From Candidatus Obscuribacter phosphatis (GTDB taxonomy: Bacteria > Cyanobacteriota > Vampirovibrionia > Obscuribacterales > Obscuribacteraceae), in NCBI GenBank assembly GCA_001899315.1, contig MOYA01000003.1, positions 396,369 to 460,368 of the forward strand: DNA of 64,000 nucleotides, read 5' to 3'. Shown one piece after another: positions 41,236 through 51,045 of this stretch (position 1 is the first letter of the stretch; the number at the start of each line of letters is the position of its first letter). The position numbers and the translations under genes were made by a program. Under the pieces are notes generated by a model. That model was not told where the DNA came from, searched no databases, and was given only the letters and a program-made list of their open reading frames with translations.

Positions 41236-43097
41236 GTATTGAGCGAGGCGCCCAGGTCGATAACCCGCCAGGTGCCGGTTATCAGCCCATCAATTGAGCG
41301 CCTGGAAGTGACCACTCGCTCTCTCAAGCCGTCCACTTTAGCATCGAGTGCAAGTGTAATTGGATTGGTCGGTCCCAAGCTCTCTCGACAAACTTTCGCT
41401 GCTTCTTTATAGCAACGCAAAGACTCTTGCAAGTCGCCAAGCTGAAAATAGAGCATGGCGGCATTCTGCCAACCACAGGCGACATCTGGATGGTCAGCGC
41501 CCAAGATTTCAGAAACCACGTCAATATAAGTCATAGTCTCAATCAAGGCATCATCGTTGCGCCCCATAAAATAGAGAGTCTTACCGAGATTATTGAGAGA
41601 CTGTGCATAAGGTATGCTCTTCCGTCCAAAATTCTCAAGATTGAGCTTGGTCAGCTCTTTCTGCAAAGATTCGGCTTTGACAAAGTCTTTCTGCTCAAAA
41701 CAAATATAAGAGAGACGCTCTAAGCAATAGCGATAGCGTCCGTCTTTATAGCTCAAGAGCGCCGTACATAACTGCTCGTACAAGAGCCTGGCATTTTGTA
41801 GGTCGCCCAAAGCCACCAACTGCTCAGCCATCTCTTTCATATTCAACAAAGACGAATCAGTAGCCTTAATCAGCTTTTCTGTGGGCTCAACTGCAATGCA
41901 TGGCGGTTTCTTCAGCCAGCGCAGTTCTTCTAGAGCTTCAGGCACAGAAATATTGCGCCGCCGCGCATACTCAAACAAAGTCGAAGCCGAATCGAAAGAA
42001 TAGCGGCGGTCTTCATAGAGAGCATAACACTGCTCCATAAGCTCAATTGTGGGCTCATCGAGCATGCCCGAAATCAAAAGCGCCTGCTTAACCAGACGCT
42101 GGTTCTTTTTAGCCATTTCAAAGGCCTGGTCAATATTGGTGCCGCTGGTATGATCGAGCGATTTCAAAAACTCAAAAAAGGTAAGCACTCGGCTATCTGA
42201 CTTATCCTCAATCTGCTCTTCATAAGCCGACTGACTAATTGCATCAGACAGCGAAAAACCGTCTTCAAGACGCCGCAGCACAGCCTTGAGCTGGGGCAGT
42301 TTGATAATTCCCTCAGCCAAACTAGACTGCAAAAGCAGCACATTATCTAACTGCGCCTTAGTAATATAGCGTTTCTCAAGCAAAATCTCGCCAATTGATT
42401 TGCGCCCGATTATGCTTAACTCTAGAGACTCAAGCAGCTTTCTTTCGCTAATTAGACCGGACAAAACAAGCAACTCACCAAGCTTGGGAACATTCATCAC
42501 CGGCTGTTCATAAAAATTCTTGGTGCGCAGCTGAGTAGCCTGAGCCAGCTGTCGTTTGCGCGATTCAAGCAAGACATCGACAGCTTCTTCGCGACTAAGC
42601 CTTTTCTGCCGAATCATCATCTGCACATTCAAGGCAGTGCTCAAGAAAGCATCTGAAATCACCCCGGCAGAAACCAACATACGCCCCAGAGGCAGACGCA
42701 CTCGCTCTTGCTGCCGCAGATAGGTCTCAAGCTGCGCTTCCGAGATAACAGTAGAAGAAACAAGCAGTTCACCCAGGGGTGACAATTGCTTCTCGAGCGA
42801 GCGCTCCCAGCCAAACTCTAAAAGAGCGTCCTCCAGCCGCCTGCCGCTGCCGCGCACCGAAAAGAAAGCACGCCTAGCCTGCTCTAGATTGACGAGTTCT
42901 TCTCTAAGCAAACTCTGACACAAAATCAAATTGCTCAAATCATTTTCTGAAATAAGCCCCGACAAAACCAAGACACGCCCCAGGGGCAAACCGGTATCGC
43001 TAGATATAGCCAAAGACTGACTAATCTGCTCGACAGTGCAGGCTTCCATCTGTACCGCCAGATCGCCCAACAAATAAGTGTTACTAATAGCTACCAT
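41223..43097 (-). CDS. three-MshEN protein with C-terminal TPR repeats
   Basis: 624 residues, soluble. The N-terminal 260 residues contain six units of the pattern LGxxLVxxGLIxxxxLxxxL with glycines at G11, G40, G109, G138, G207 and G236. That is three pairs, each offset by exactly 29, the 24+5 spacing of MshEN domains that bind cyclic di-GMP or nucleotides in pilus and secretion ATPases. There is no ATPase domain. The canonical motif arginine is mostly replaced (Pro, Lys, Ser), so ligand binding is doubtful. Residues about 420-600 are TPR-like (YAQSLNNLGKTLYFMGRN, AAMLYFQLGDLQESLRCY). A regulatory scaffold is the best guess. Confidence 0.8.
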   Translation of the reverse strand: MVAISNTYLLGDLAVQMEACTVEQISQSLAISSDTGLPLGRVLVLSGLISENDLSNLILCQSLLREELVNLEQARRAFFSVRGSGRRLEDALLEFGWERSLEKQLSPLGELLVSSTVISEAQLETYLRQQERVRLPLGRMLVSAGVISDAFLSTALNVQMMIRQKRLSREEAVDVLLESRKRQLAQATQLRTKNFYEQPVMNVPKLGELLVLSGLISERKLLESLELSIIGRKSIGEILLEKRYITKAQLDNVLLLQSSLAEGIIKLPQLKAVLRRLEDGFSLSDAISQSAYEEQIEDKSDSRVLTFFEFLKSLDHTSGTNIDQAFEMAKKNQRLVKQALLISGMLDEPTIELMEQCYALYEDRRYSFDSASTLFEYARRRNISVPEALEELRWLKKPPCIAVEPTEKLIKATDSSLLNMKEMAEQLVALGDLQNARLLYEQLCTALLSYKDGRYRYCLERLSYICFEQKDFVKAESLQKELTKLNLENFGRKSIPYAQSLNNLGKTLYFMGRNDDALIETMTYIDVVSEILGADHPDVACGWQNAAMLYFQLGDLQESLRCYKEAAKVCRESLGPTNPITLALDAKVDGLRERVVTSRRSIDGLITGTWRVIDLGASLNTMNE

Positions 43098-43297
43098 CGA
43101 TCAAATAGTAAATTCTGCTTGCCTGAAAGAAACCGAACCTGAAACACCTAAAATCTTACCCTATACAAATGATGCCCCGCTGCGCCAGAGATTCACACAC
43201 CAAACCGTCAATTTCACGAAATTTTCATGGACACAGAGACAATAATACCCAATCAACTTTTCTACACCTGCAAAATTTGCCAGCAAGGCCTTTACTA

Positions 43298-45082
43298 ATG
43301 TCAGAACTAGCAGCCAAAGCAGAAACCGCCCGCAGCGAATCGGTCTATAACGGTGCACAGCCGGCCCAGTTCGATGGGCTAGGACGCAAACCAGAGCCCA
43401 GCGCCGACCAAAAGCTCGGGCAGCTATCTGACCAAAAGCAAGAAGCAGACGGCAGTAAGGGTCCCGACCTGTTGCTCTTTGCCGTCAAGCAAAACAGTCA
43501 GTCTGAAGCAGCGAAACAAGCCGAAAGGCTCTTGCCGCCGGTAATGATCGACTATGGCAATTCTCTAGTCACTTCCAATCTGAAACCCAAAAGCGAAAAG
43601 ACCGAACAGCCCCCTCAAAGCCAAGAAAACCGGCGCCCGGCAATAAAATGGGAAGACTCACCAAAGCCCAGCCAAGAATCTTTCAAAGCTGCCGAAAAGC
43701 CACAAGAAAAGGCGCCGCCAAAGCTGCCAGAGAGGCTGCTCGAAAGGCAACCGGAGAAACAGCCCGAGAGACAACCGGAGAAACAGCCTGAAAAATCAAC
43801 TGACAAATCAACGGAAAAATCAACAGAAAAACCGGTAGAGGCGCAGAAAGAAAGATTGCCAGTGGACGGCAGAGAAGCGCGAGCCTACCTGCACGGTGAC
43901 GGTAAATCTCTGCCGCCTATCGCCCGCGACTTTGCCAACGTGGGGCGCCATATGCTGCAAAAGCAAGAAGAAGCCGAAAAACTGCGCCCTCAAATTTATG
44001 TAGCCCAAAAGGGAGGAGACAGTCGCTTTCCCCAGGGCACAAAAGAGAACCCCTATACCAGCATACAGGACGCGGTTGACCGTTCTGCCGGAGGCACAGT
44101 TATAAACGTCGCCCCAGGCGTCTACAAAGAACGCATCAAGGTAGACCGCTCCGACATTTCAATCAAAACCAGCGAAAGCAATCCTGCCATCATAGAGCCC
44201 GGCGTCGGCGCCAAAGGCCGAGGCGATGCCGGTTTTTCAATCGGCTCTTATACCAGCAATGTAGCCATCAAAAATTTTGAGATAAGAAACTTTGACGGCA
44301 CTAAAGGCGGTATCAGAATCGACGGACGCAATATCTCAGACATAACGATCGCCGGCAATAATGTGCACTCAGCAAACGGCGCCGAAGGCATAAGCGTCTA
44401 CGGCAGAGGCAAAGAAGAAAGCGAGAGGGTAAAAAACATAGACATAGTCTCGAACAAAGTGCACAATCTAAAGCTGGGACAGCTGGAAGCCATGCCCATA
44501 AATGGCAATGTCAGCGAGTTTAAGGTAATCGGAAACGCCGGCTATAACCTCGACAATCTCTATATAGACGCCATAGGCGGAGAGAAAACCTCTGCAAACA
44601 AAGATCTAGACCAACCACGAAAGGGTTTAATTGCCTACAACTTTGCCGACGGCATATCATCAACAAATAATGGCTCTTACAAAAGAGAACCTTCGGCAGC
44701 CGGTATCTATGTAGACGGCGCCAAACAGCTTGAGATAAGACACAACTATGTGCGCGGCTCAGACTTTGGCATCGAAATCGCCAGCGAGCACAAAGGTCTC
44801 GCCGCTCGCCAAATAAATGTATCGGGCAACATATTTGAAAACTCAAAACTTGCATGGCTGACCCGAGGCGGCGAAGCCAACCGCCCAGGTGGCGCCCGCG
44901 AGACCTCGGTCTGGAACAACACCGTGATTGGCAACAAAAGAGTACAGACCCAAGAAAATGTCGACCTGCAGACTTTTAGAATATTCGGCAATCAAGCCTA
45001 TGCCACGGCAGAAACAATTAGAGAACTGCCAACCGCCTTGGCTGTTTTGATGAAAAAGAATCGCGAGAATGCCGGCCGCTGA
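43298..45082 (+). CDS. right-handed beta-helix protein with charged repeat linker
   Basis: 594 residues. The first 240 are polar and disordered-looking, with PEKQPERQPEKQPEKS and STDKSTEKSTEKP repeats. From about 250 a parallel beta-helix begins, with IYVAQKGGDSRFPQGTKENP and YTSIQDAVDRSAGGTVINVA (DUF1565-like start of pectate-lyase-type helices), followed by many N-turn repeats such as ISDITIAGNNVHSANG and LEIRHNYVRGSDFGIEI. It may bind or cut polysaccharide, but catalytic residues cannot be assigned. I chose the ATG at 43298 (AAGG upstream). No signal peptide is visible, so export would need another route. Confidence 0.8.
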   Translation: MSELAAKAETARSESVYNGAQPAQFDGLGRKPEPSADQKLGQLSDQKQEADGSKGPDLLLFAVKQNSQSEAAKQAERLLPPVMIDYGNSLVTSNLKPKSEKTEQPPQSQENRRPAIKWEDSPKPSQESFKAAEKPQEKAPPKLPERLLERQPEKQPERQPEKQPEKSTDKSTEKSTEKPVEAQKERLPVDGREARAYLHGDGKSLPPIARDFANVGRHMLQKQEEAEKLRPQIYVAQKGGDSRFPQGTKENPYTSIQDAVDRSAGGTVINVAPGVYKERIKVDRSDISIKTSESNPAIIEPGVGAKGRGDAGFSIGSYTSNVAIKNFEIRNFDGTKGGIRIDGRNISDITIAGNNVHSANGAEGISVYGRGKEESERVKNIDIVSNKVHNLKLGQLEAMPINGNVSEFKVIGNAGYNLDNLYIDAIGGEKTSANKDLDQPRKGLIAYNFADGISSTNNGSYKREPSAAGIYVDGAKQLEIRHNYVRGSDFGIEIASEHKGLAARQINVSGNIFENSKLAWLTRGGEANRPGGARETSVWNNTVIGNKRVQTQENVDLQTFRIFGNQAYATAETIRELPTALAVLMKKNRENAGR

Positions 45083-45259
45083 AAGTAGCCTTGAGAAGAC
45101 ACCGCAAGAAGCTGCCGAGAAAAGCAGAAAGAGAAGCGCGAGACGAGACGAGAAGAGAAGGGAAACTACGCAGACTGGAGCATAAATCAATGAAGGTGCT
45201 CAGCGAAAATAGTCTATAATGAAATTCGCTTTTCTAATCTTCATCGGCAAGAAAGACAA

Positions 45260-46198
45260 ATGGAAGACCAGCCTAACGCGCCAGAAAACAAAGTACTTTT
45301 GCCGGGCGGCAAAACTATTGGCGAGCGACTGGCCGGTCCAAAAGCTGTTATTGGTTCTTCGATAACAATCAATGCAGCAGCTTACAGTTTTTTCTTTGCC
45401 GCGCTGACCATGGGTATTGCGCTGGCAGGGGCGTTTTATCCCTTCTACTACAATCTCTTGCCGTTGCTAACTTTCTTTGTGATTTTGGCGGCCTTATTGG
45501 CTTTGAGCGCCGGCACCCAAATACCTCGGCTCAACAACTATTATCTAACTTTGTGTGAGAAAACCGGCAATTTTGAGCTAGACAAAGAGACTAGAGCGGC
45601 GCGCTTAATTGCCATGAAAATAACGGGACAACTGACATGGTTAGCCATTTCATTGGGTCTTTTCTGCATGCTGGTGCATCCGATAGATCTACTTGGCATA
45701 ATTATGTTCAGCACAATTATCGCCTTAAACTTAAAGGGTCAAGCCATAGGGCACAAGCGCCTGATGCAAAATCTGGATGTAGCAAAACTGCAGCCAAAGA
45801 ATCATAGCGAGACTAGTCTAGAAGACAAACCAAAGCTAGAAGACAAGAAAGAAAAGCCGGTATTGAAAGTGGTGACAGACAATACCGCAAAAGATAGAAC
45901 TAAAGACGCAGCTAAAGAAGTGGCGACGGCAGCGTCACCAAAGCAAGCGACTGTGACACCGCTTGCTATTGCAGAACAATCTGTTGAAGCCTTGCTAATG
46001 CAAGTAAAGACAGCCAAAAACAGTCAAGAAGCCAATGCTCTAGCCTATAAGTGCTTGCTAAAAATGAAACCAAAGAAAGCGCCGAAACCAGACGGCGACC
46101 AGGTGCACGCCCTGGTGGACGAGCTTATCAGAATCAAGCGAAACAATGATGCCGACAAGATTTCGGCGCGCTATCTCGAACTTTTGGAAGCTGATTAA
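45260..46198 (+). CDS. membrane protein with charged C-terminal tail
   Basis: 312 residues, not recognised. Four hydrophobic segments (SFFFAALTMGIALAGAFY, LLTFFVILAALLALSAG, LTWLAISLGLFCMLV, LLGIIMFSTIIALNL) span about 40-165. A cytoplasmic tail follows, rich in Lys/Asp/Thr/Ala (KPKLEDKKEKPVLKV, AAKEVATAASPKQ), then a helical end that looks TPR-like (SQEANALAYKCLLKMKP). AAGAAAG precedes the ATG. It is followed by a SAF protein in the same direction after 132 bases. Confidence 0.7.
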   Translation: MEDQPNAPENKVLLPGGKTIGERLAGPKAVIGSSITINAAAYSFFFAALTMGIALAGAFYPFYYNLLPLLTFFVILAALLALSAGTQIPRLNNYYLTLCEKTGNFELDKETRAARLIAMKITGQLTWLAISLGLFCMLVHPIDLLGIIMFSTIIALNLKGQAIGHKRLMQNLDVAKLQPKNHSETSLEDKPKLEDKKEKPVLKVVTDNTAKDRTKDAAKEVATAASPKQATVTPLAIAEQSVEALLMQVKTAKNSQEANALAYKCLLKMKPKKAPKPDGDQVHALVDELIRIKRNNDADKISARYLELLEAD

Positions 46199-46330
46199 GC
46201 TATCAAAGCTATGCTGCAGAGCGCAAACTTGCGCCGAAGGTAGGTTTAGCCACTGACACAGCCAGCCCATTTTTTGAGGTCAAAAGCCGCTGGTGAGACT
46301 TTTCTATTGAATTAAAACTGTGAGGTCTTT

Positions 46331-46924
46331 ATGCGCATCTATCCGGCTCTAGCATTTGCGACTTTCGGCTTACTCAGCTGCGCTACCGTTGCCATTGCAG
46401 ACCAAATTGGCTTTGATGTTACTACTGGACAAAAAAGAGCGCTCAATAAGACTGACAAGACCCTCGTCGGAACTAAACAAAGCATAGACGCCGGTCAAGT
46501 CATACAACGAAACAGCCTAGGCATAACAATTTTACCGCCCGGCGCTGAGCTAGCGCCAGGACAGTTTTCCTCCCCCAAAGAGTGCATTGGCAAGATTGCA
46601 AAAATCTCGCTGAGCTGCTCCACATGCATAGACCAAGCAAGCGTAAAGGAAGCTCGAAAACCGATAAACTTCAGCATAGCAGTGCAAGCAGTATCAGATT
46701 TAGCGGCTGGGGAATTCGTTGAACCAAGTAAAGTAAAGACGATTGAGAAGTCCGTACCACCGGAGCAAACGCCTATTGAATGGCTTTCGAACTTAAGAGA
46801 TGTGGTTGGACGAAAGACAATCAAAGCAGTAAGGCGAGGTGAGATTTTGACTGAGTCACACTTTGGTCCAAGAGGCACTATTCTCCACCCAGAAGAAGTA
46901 AAGTATTTTGAGAACAACAAATAG
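46331..46924 (+). CDS. exported protein with two SAF-like domains
   Basis: 197 residues with a signal peptide (LAFATFGLLSCATVAIA). Two segments resemble SAF domains, the fold of FlgA and CpaB: VGTKQSIDAGQVIQRNSLGI near 47-80, and VSDLAAGEFVEPSKVKTIEK then VGRKTIKAVRRGEILTESHF near 118-180. SAF proteins act in pilus or flagellar assembly, or bind carbohydrate. Cysteines SCSTC in the middle could form a disulfide. GAGGT precedes the ATG. A second SAF gene lies at 53.8 kb. Confidence 0.78.
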   Translation: MRIYPALAFATFGLLSCATVAIADQIGFDVTTGQKRALNKTDKTLVGTKQSIDAGQVIQRNSLGITILPPGAELAPGQFSSPKECIGKIAKISLSCSTCIDQASVKEARKPINFSIAVQAVSDLAAGEFVEPSKVKTIEKSVPPEQTPIEWLSNLRDVVGRKTIKAVRRGEILTESHFGPRGTILHPEEVKYFENNK

Positions 46925-47034
46925 AAAGCAGCGTTGCCTAAATGTCAGCCTGCTAGGTTTGAGAAGGGCTTGGCGTGGTTGAAGCAGATTATCGAACAAT
47001 CAACAGACTGCTAACTACTAGTCAGATCAGTCAT

Positions 47035-47961
47035 TCAACTCCTTGAATGCCACCACTGATAGAATTCAACACCCAGACCTTGGCTCCTGCTGTGTATTTC
47101 GCCTGCAAGAGCCTTACTAAACTCAACGCCATTAAACTTTACTGCTCCGCCGACAATTGCGGCAAGCGCTTCCACGGCTCGCAATGTAGCAGGCGCGCTC
47201 AGCGAAAAGGGTAACTGCCAGTAATACGGATGCACCTGAAAAATTCCGTCAGGTCGCTGGAAGACCTTAGTTGTAGGATGTCCATTCGGATCGGCCAACA
47301 TAAATGCCACCACTCTTCCATTAGATACCATGGCACTATCCTTCACAATTCGCCAGTTAAGGCTCTGCTGCAAACTACTGAGTTCGACGGTTCTGGAGGG
47401 AACGATATGAAACAAAAAATAATCGGATACCCCCTCTACTGGACCAATCGGAATTTCAAGGGGCGCGCCTCCGTCCTTGTCGGTATTCTGACGACTCACT
47501 TCCCAGACCTTAACAAGATGAGCAACATAGGGTCCATTAACATCAAGAAGACTATCAATATTTGCTCTGGTAATCTTCCGATCTCCGATATCCTCTCTAA
47601 GGTCGGCATCAAGAGACTCTGCCAATGATAGACCCACATCAAAGGCATCAAGAGCCACCTCAGGAAACCGATAGTGCAGATAGCTGAGAGAAAGGACGAT
47701 GCTCCCGGCTCCCGACTGATCGTGTTGGACTGACAACCAAGGTATTCCCGAATGATGACGGAGCCAAAAGGTAGAATCATCGATCCTCCGCAGAATGGGC
47801 GCCCCTTTCATCGCCTCATGAAACTCCGGTGAGGTAATTGGCCCTCGTCTCGTCTCTGAAACTAATTTGAAACCAAGAATCTTATGTGTGGCGGCCTGCG
47901 CTAAAGACTCACCTTGTTCTCTTGAAATTTTCAACTCGAAAGTCACTAATTGTCGCTCCAC
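47035..47961 (-). CDS. hypothetical protein
   Basis: About 308 residues, mostly soluble, with no signal peptide. Not recognised. Notable stretches are STFWLRHHSGIPWLSVQH, SIVLSLSYLHYRFPEV and IFQVHPYYWQLPFSLS. The start is probably GTG at 47961, with AGGG seven bases upstream; a TTG at 47967 is also in frame. From here to about 55.4 kb the genes are mainly unrecognised, widely spaced and of different codon feel from their neighbours, so this may be the start of an accessory region. Confidence 0.7.
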   Translation of the reverse strand: MERQLVTFELKISREQGESLAQAATHKILGFKLVSETRRGPITSPEFHEAMKGAPILRRIDDSTFWLRHHSGIPWLSVQHDQSGAGSIVLSLSYLHYRFPEVALDAFDVGLSLAESLDADLREDIGDRKITRANIDSLLDVNGPYVAHLVKVWEVSRQNTDKDGGAPLEIPIGPVEGVSDYFLFHIVPSRTVELSSLQQSLNWRIVKDSAMVSNGRVVAFMLADPNGHPTTKVFQRPDGIFQVHPYYWQLPFSLSAPATLRAVEALAAIVGGAVKFNGVEFSKALAGEIHSRSQGLGVEFYQWWHSRS

Positions 47962-48265
47962 AGTCAAGCCCTAGAAAGCGACTATCTTACATCAGATTGA
48001 CGGAAGCACCATCAATAGCAGAAGACGAAACAAACAGTCTATCCTGCACTGCCAATAAATCTATCAATTTCAATCTTCGCCGCTTCTGCATAAGAACCTG
48101 TAAAGACTCTCTCCAGTGGTAAAACGCCTGAAGGACCGAGGAGTAGATAAGCGCTTATCAGACATGCCTTTTCACAAGTATTTGCTTTTTGACGTTGAGC
48201 AGTCTTGGATTAGTCGACAGGATATCTGGGTTGGGAGCCGCCTGAACTAACGACACAGAAGAAAC
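47962..48265. other. intergenic region without identifiable features
   Basis: About 300 bases between two minus-strand genes. I find no convincing reading frame, RNA gene, terminator or repeat. Confidence 0.4.
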
Positions 48266-48436
48266 TCAAGAATATCGCACCCACTCTAGTACGGCAGGCT
48301 GAGAGGGCTTATGCGTATGCTTCTTAGCCTTTGGACTTGCCCAAACAGAGTTACCATCAGAGAACACCACTGGCAAGAGCAATAAAAGCAATCCTGATGC
48401 GTTCTGCGAAAACTTTCGCGAATTATGCGCTTTCAT
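48266..48436 (-). CDS. possible small secreted protein
   Basis: A 56-residue frame starting MKAHNSRKFSQNASG, then a run of leucines and LPVVFSDGNSVWA that reads as a signal peptide, and a basic short tail (SPKAKKHTHKPSQP). GGAG lies 11 bases before the ATG. The signal-like layout is the only support; a longer frame starts at 48481. It could be a chance frame. Confidence 0.4.
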   Translation of the reverse strand: MKAHNSRKFSQNASGLLLLLLPVVFSDGNSVWASPKAKKHTHKPSQPAVLEWVRYS

Positions 48437-48626
48437 TAGTTCTATTTCTCCAGAAGCGTTTGATAGCTTCCAGGTTATCAAAAAAACTTGACACGGGTCA
48501 AACTCAACTGAAAAAGTTCTTCTCTTGAAAGACTCGATGACGTTTGTATGGACAGAGGACTGAGAAAAGAACTCAAGGGCGCACTCTAGTTAAACTCGAT
48601 ACTTAGCGCTCAAGTGAGCGAGTATA

Positions 48627-49580
48627 TCATTGGCAAACTTCTAGAGCCGCTTTAATAACAGGAATGATGGGATCGTCCTCCGTCCTGTCGAGCAACTTTA
48701 CAAGATGACTTCTCAATTCAGGTGAAGCAAAAGAGATGGCTGATTCTACAGCTATAAGTGGCACGGGATCTGTATTCAACTCCGCAATCAACACACTCAG
48801 TGCCCTTTCGTCTTTATCCTTGAATTTGCTAAGAGCGGAAATCGCCTCCAGCCTTGTAAACCTTTCAGTATCAGCCAGCCTATCAACGAAAATATTCTTC
48901 AACGGAAGCAGATCTTCAAGATCATCCAAGGCACTTCCCAATCCAGTAACGGCCCAGTTGCGAACCTCTGGGTCTTCATCACGTGACAGTGCCATCAAGC
49001 AATTTACTCCGTCTTGGTCATCAGTCCCAAAGAAACAAGCAGCGAGAGCAAATCGAACAGCAGGGTCGCTGTGACTCACCAAGTGTTTTAGGTGAGAAAC
49101 GCTCTCTTGGGCGCCTAGATGATACATTGCATAGCAAAGAGATTCTAAGACTGCGGGTTCCTTCTCTATCTTTGACAGTTCGTAAAGCTTTGGAACTATC
49201 TCGGATTCAAAGGATTCGCCGAGCCGATATGTGAATGCTCTAACAGCGAGTTCTCTCTCAGCGGCAATAGGACTATCCAGCAAGCGGATCAGTTTGTCCT
49301 TATCATCCTTCGAGGTTCGTATTTGAAGGGCAGAACATGCAACTTTGGCGTTTACACCACCACAAAGATACGTGCTTATCAGGAACTCTGTAGTCTGACT
49401 ATTTATCAAATTGACATAAGCCTGCACTTGGCGAGCAGTAAATCCACATCCTTGAACTTTTTCTGCAACACCATTGTTATAAACATCATTAGCTGATAAC
49501 AGATACCGCCATCTCTCTGACGGGAAGTCGATTTCTTCTACGGCTGTCACAAACTTGGACTCAAAGACCGTCTCAGGCAT
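48627..49580 (-). CDS. HEAT-repeat protein
   Basis: 317 residues, soluble. From about 90 onward it is built of HEAT-like helical pairs: LIRLLDSPIAAERELAVRAF, VSHLKHLVSHSDPAVRFALA, LMALSRDEDPEVRNWAVTGL and LADTERFTRLEAISALSKF. These form a curved scaffold for protein binding in other families. The N-terminal 85 residues (FPSERWRYLLSANDVYNNG) are unrecognised. AGGAGTAGGATTTT precedes the ATG. It is 24 bases downstream of the next minus-strand gene, so the two may be co-transcribed. Confidence 0.85.
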   Translation of the reverse strand: MPETVFESKFVTAVEEIDFPSERWRYLLSANDVYNNGVAEKVQGCGFTARQVQAYVNLINSQTTEFLISTYLCGGVNAKVACSALQIRTSKDDKDKLIRLLDSPIAAERELAVRAFTYRLGESFESEIVPKLYELSKIEKEPAVLESLCYAMYHLGAQESVSHLKHLVSHSDPAVRFALAACFFGTDDQDGVNCLMALSRDEDPEVRNWAVTGLGSALDDLEDLLPLKNIFVDRLADTERFTRLEAISALSKFKDKDERALSVLIAELNTDPVPLIAVESAISFASPELRSHLVKLLDRTEDDPIIPVIKAALEVCQ

Positions 49581-49604
49581 AAAATCCTACTCCTATCGAC
49601 CAAC

Positions 49605-50861
49605 CTATTTTCTTGAAGACTCTGTTCTTTGCAGAGTGGGCGCCACACTCAAACAACCTATATCTTTAGACAGGATTCTTCCAAAGATTCTTTTGACTCC
49701 ATCTTGATACTTGTCTGAAACTAGAGTTCTATAGCCTGCGGCGATATCATTGCCGCTTTTATCTCGAGAATATACTATCTCCAATTGCTTCGATGGTTCG
49801 GCCGGTTCACAGCATCCTGTTCCCGTCAGGGCAAACCAATCGAATCGATTGAATGGAGGATTCTGAAAAACTCGCCGAGAAAGATAAAGTCGTCTTTTAT
49901 CCATCGCGGGCGATGCTTCACTAAAGATAGGCTCGCCCAATAGTTCTCTAATCTCTTTTCTACTTTTGCCAATGAGAGGATAGCTGTGAATCAAATCAAA
50001 CAACATATTCTCTCGTCCGAACTTATTAGAAGACCAAGATTGTGCAGTAAACCGAAAGCCCGGATGAACCAAATGCGCATCTAGACTCTCGCCTGCATAG
50101 ATGAAGTCAAATGGTTTGGTAAAACTGCCTGGTACCGCCCTCAAGTTCTTATCTTCCCAAGCAGTGAGGATTGTTCTGTGATAAGAGTCAGGAATAAAGC
50201 GAAATCTGCGCACTTTAGACTTGTCTGCAGTCAATTCGATCTCAAGATAGGCGACCTTAAAAGTTCTGTTTTTGTTTGGAGGATGCCCAATAAATTGGCA
50301 TAGATGCTTCCTGGGCGCGCCGACAAATCGATATAGCTTATTCATATCGCTGGCAGCATCTCTAAGTTGTGGGTTTTCCCATCGCCAGTCACCAAATTTC
50401 AAATTTAGATAGCCCTCGCCTGAATATTGCCCAATCTGAAAGAGCGGTGCCATATCATTGCCAGAGGTCATACGCAGAATCAGTTTCTCACCGGCAAACT
50501 CACCGAGATCAAATTCATCTTCATACAGTTCGCCGATTGGGAAAGATCTAAAAGGGCCCCCAATCAAAGAAATTATTTCGGCGCGGTTGGTCTTGTGCAC
50601 AATCAGGCGCAATAGATTGATCAGCATGCTTTGTCTTTTAGACACGTCACAAGCCCAAAGCGCAGCACCAAATGGACGCGACGGCGACTCCAAAATCACC
50701 CGGTCTATTAGATAGGGATTGACAGGTTGGCGAAAGCGCGATTCATTAGTGGCAAGAGCGAGATCCGCGGAAGGCTCTGGACTGCCCGCGAATACAATGG
50801 ACGAGCTTGTAAACAAAGCTAGACAAAAGCAAAACGCAAACTTAGAACGGATCCCAGACAT
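49605..50861 (-). CDS. secreted hypothetical protein with BamE/SmpA-like segments
   Basis: 418 residues with a signal peptide (FAFCFCLALFTSSSIVFA). Two segments, RAEIISLIGGPFRSFPIGEL and GKSRKEIRELLGEPIFSEAS, resemble the short alpha-turn of BamE/SmpA-like outer-membrane lipoprotein folds, which often read as GxxxxEVxxxLGxP. Otherwise unrecognised. The cysteine pair GCCEP lies near the C-terminus. Copy A of the dispersed 60-base repeat lies 60 bases upstream, and its minus strand offers a TTGACA that could be this gene's -35. Confidence 0.7.
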   Translation of the reverse strand: MSGIRSKFAFCFCLALFTSSSIVFAGSPEPSADLALATNESRFRQPVNPYLIDRVILESPSRPFGAALWACDVSKRQSMLINLLRLIVHKTNRAEIISLIGGPFRSFPIGELYEDEFDLGEFAGEKLILRMTSGNDMAPLFQIGQYSGEGYLNLKFGDWRWENPQLRDAASDMNKLYRFVGAPRKHLCQFIGHPPNKNRTFKVAYLEIELTADKSKVRRFRFIPDSYHRTILTAWEDKNLRAVPGSFTKPFDFIYAGESLDAHLVHPGFRFTAQSWSSNKFGRENMLFDLIHSYPLIGKSRKEIRELLGEPIFSEASPAMDKRRLYLSRRVFQNPPFNRFDWFALTGTGCCEPAEPSKQLEIVYSRDKSGNDIAAGYRTLVSDKYQDGVKRIFGRILSKDIGCLSVAPTLQRTESSRK

Positions 50862-50920
50862 AAATCGTTTCCAGCCTTAATTAGCTAAGTCAGTAACCTT
50901 CGCAGTATTGCCATTCAGTT

Positions 50921-50977
50921 CGGAACCTGTCAACAACTTTGAGACAGTTTCTTTCTTAGTGTAAATGCAATTCAGCG
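50921..50977. repeat. dispersed repeat, copy A
   Basis: About 57 bases matching copies at 54170-54232 and 55297-55360, with shared core CAACAACTTTGAGACAGTTT and GTGTAAATGC. It contains a small CTGTC/GACAG stem. This copy lacks about five bases before GTGTAAATG. Confidence 0.85.
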
Positions 50978-51045
50978 TGTCTCTACGTTCAATAAACCTA
51001 CTGAATGAGCTGCTGGAAGCAGCCATCAGTGTAAGATAGCGAATC

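Noticed and set aside
47886-48122. Plus-strand frame of 78 codons
   Set aside because: Begins antisense inside another gene, has biased Ser/Arg/Thr content and no ribosome site.
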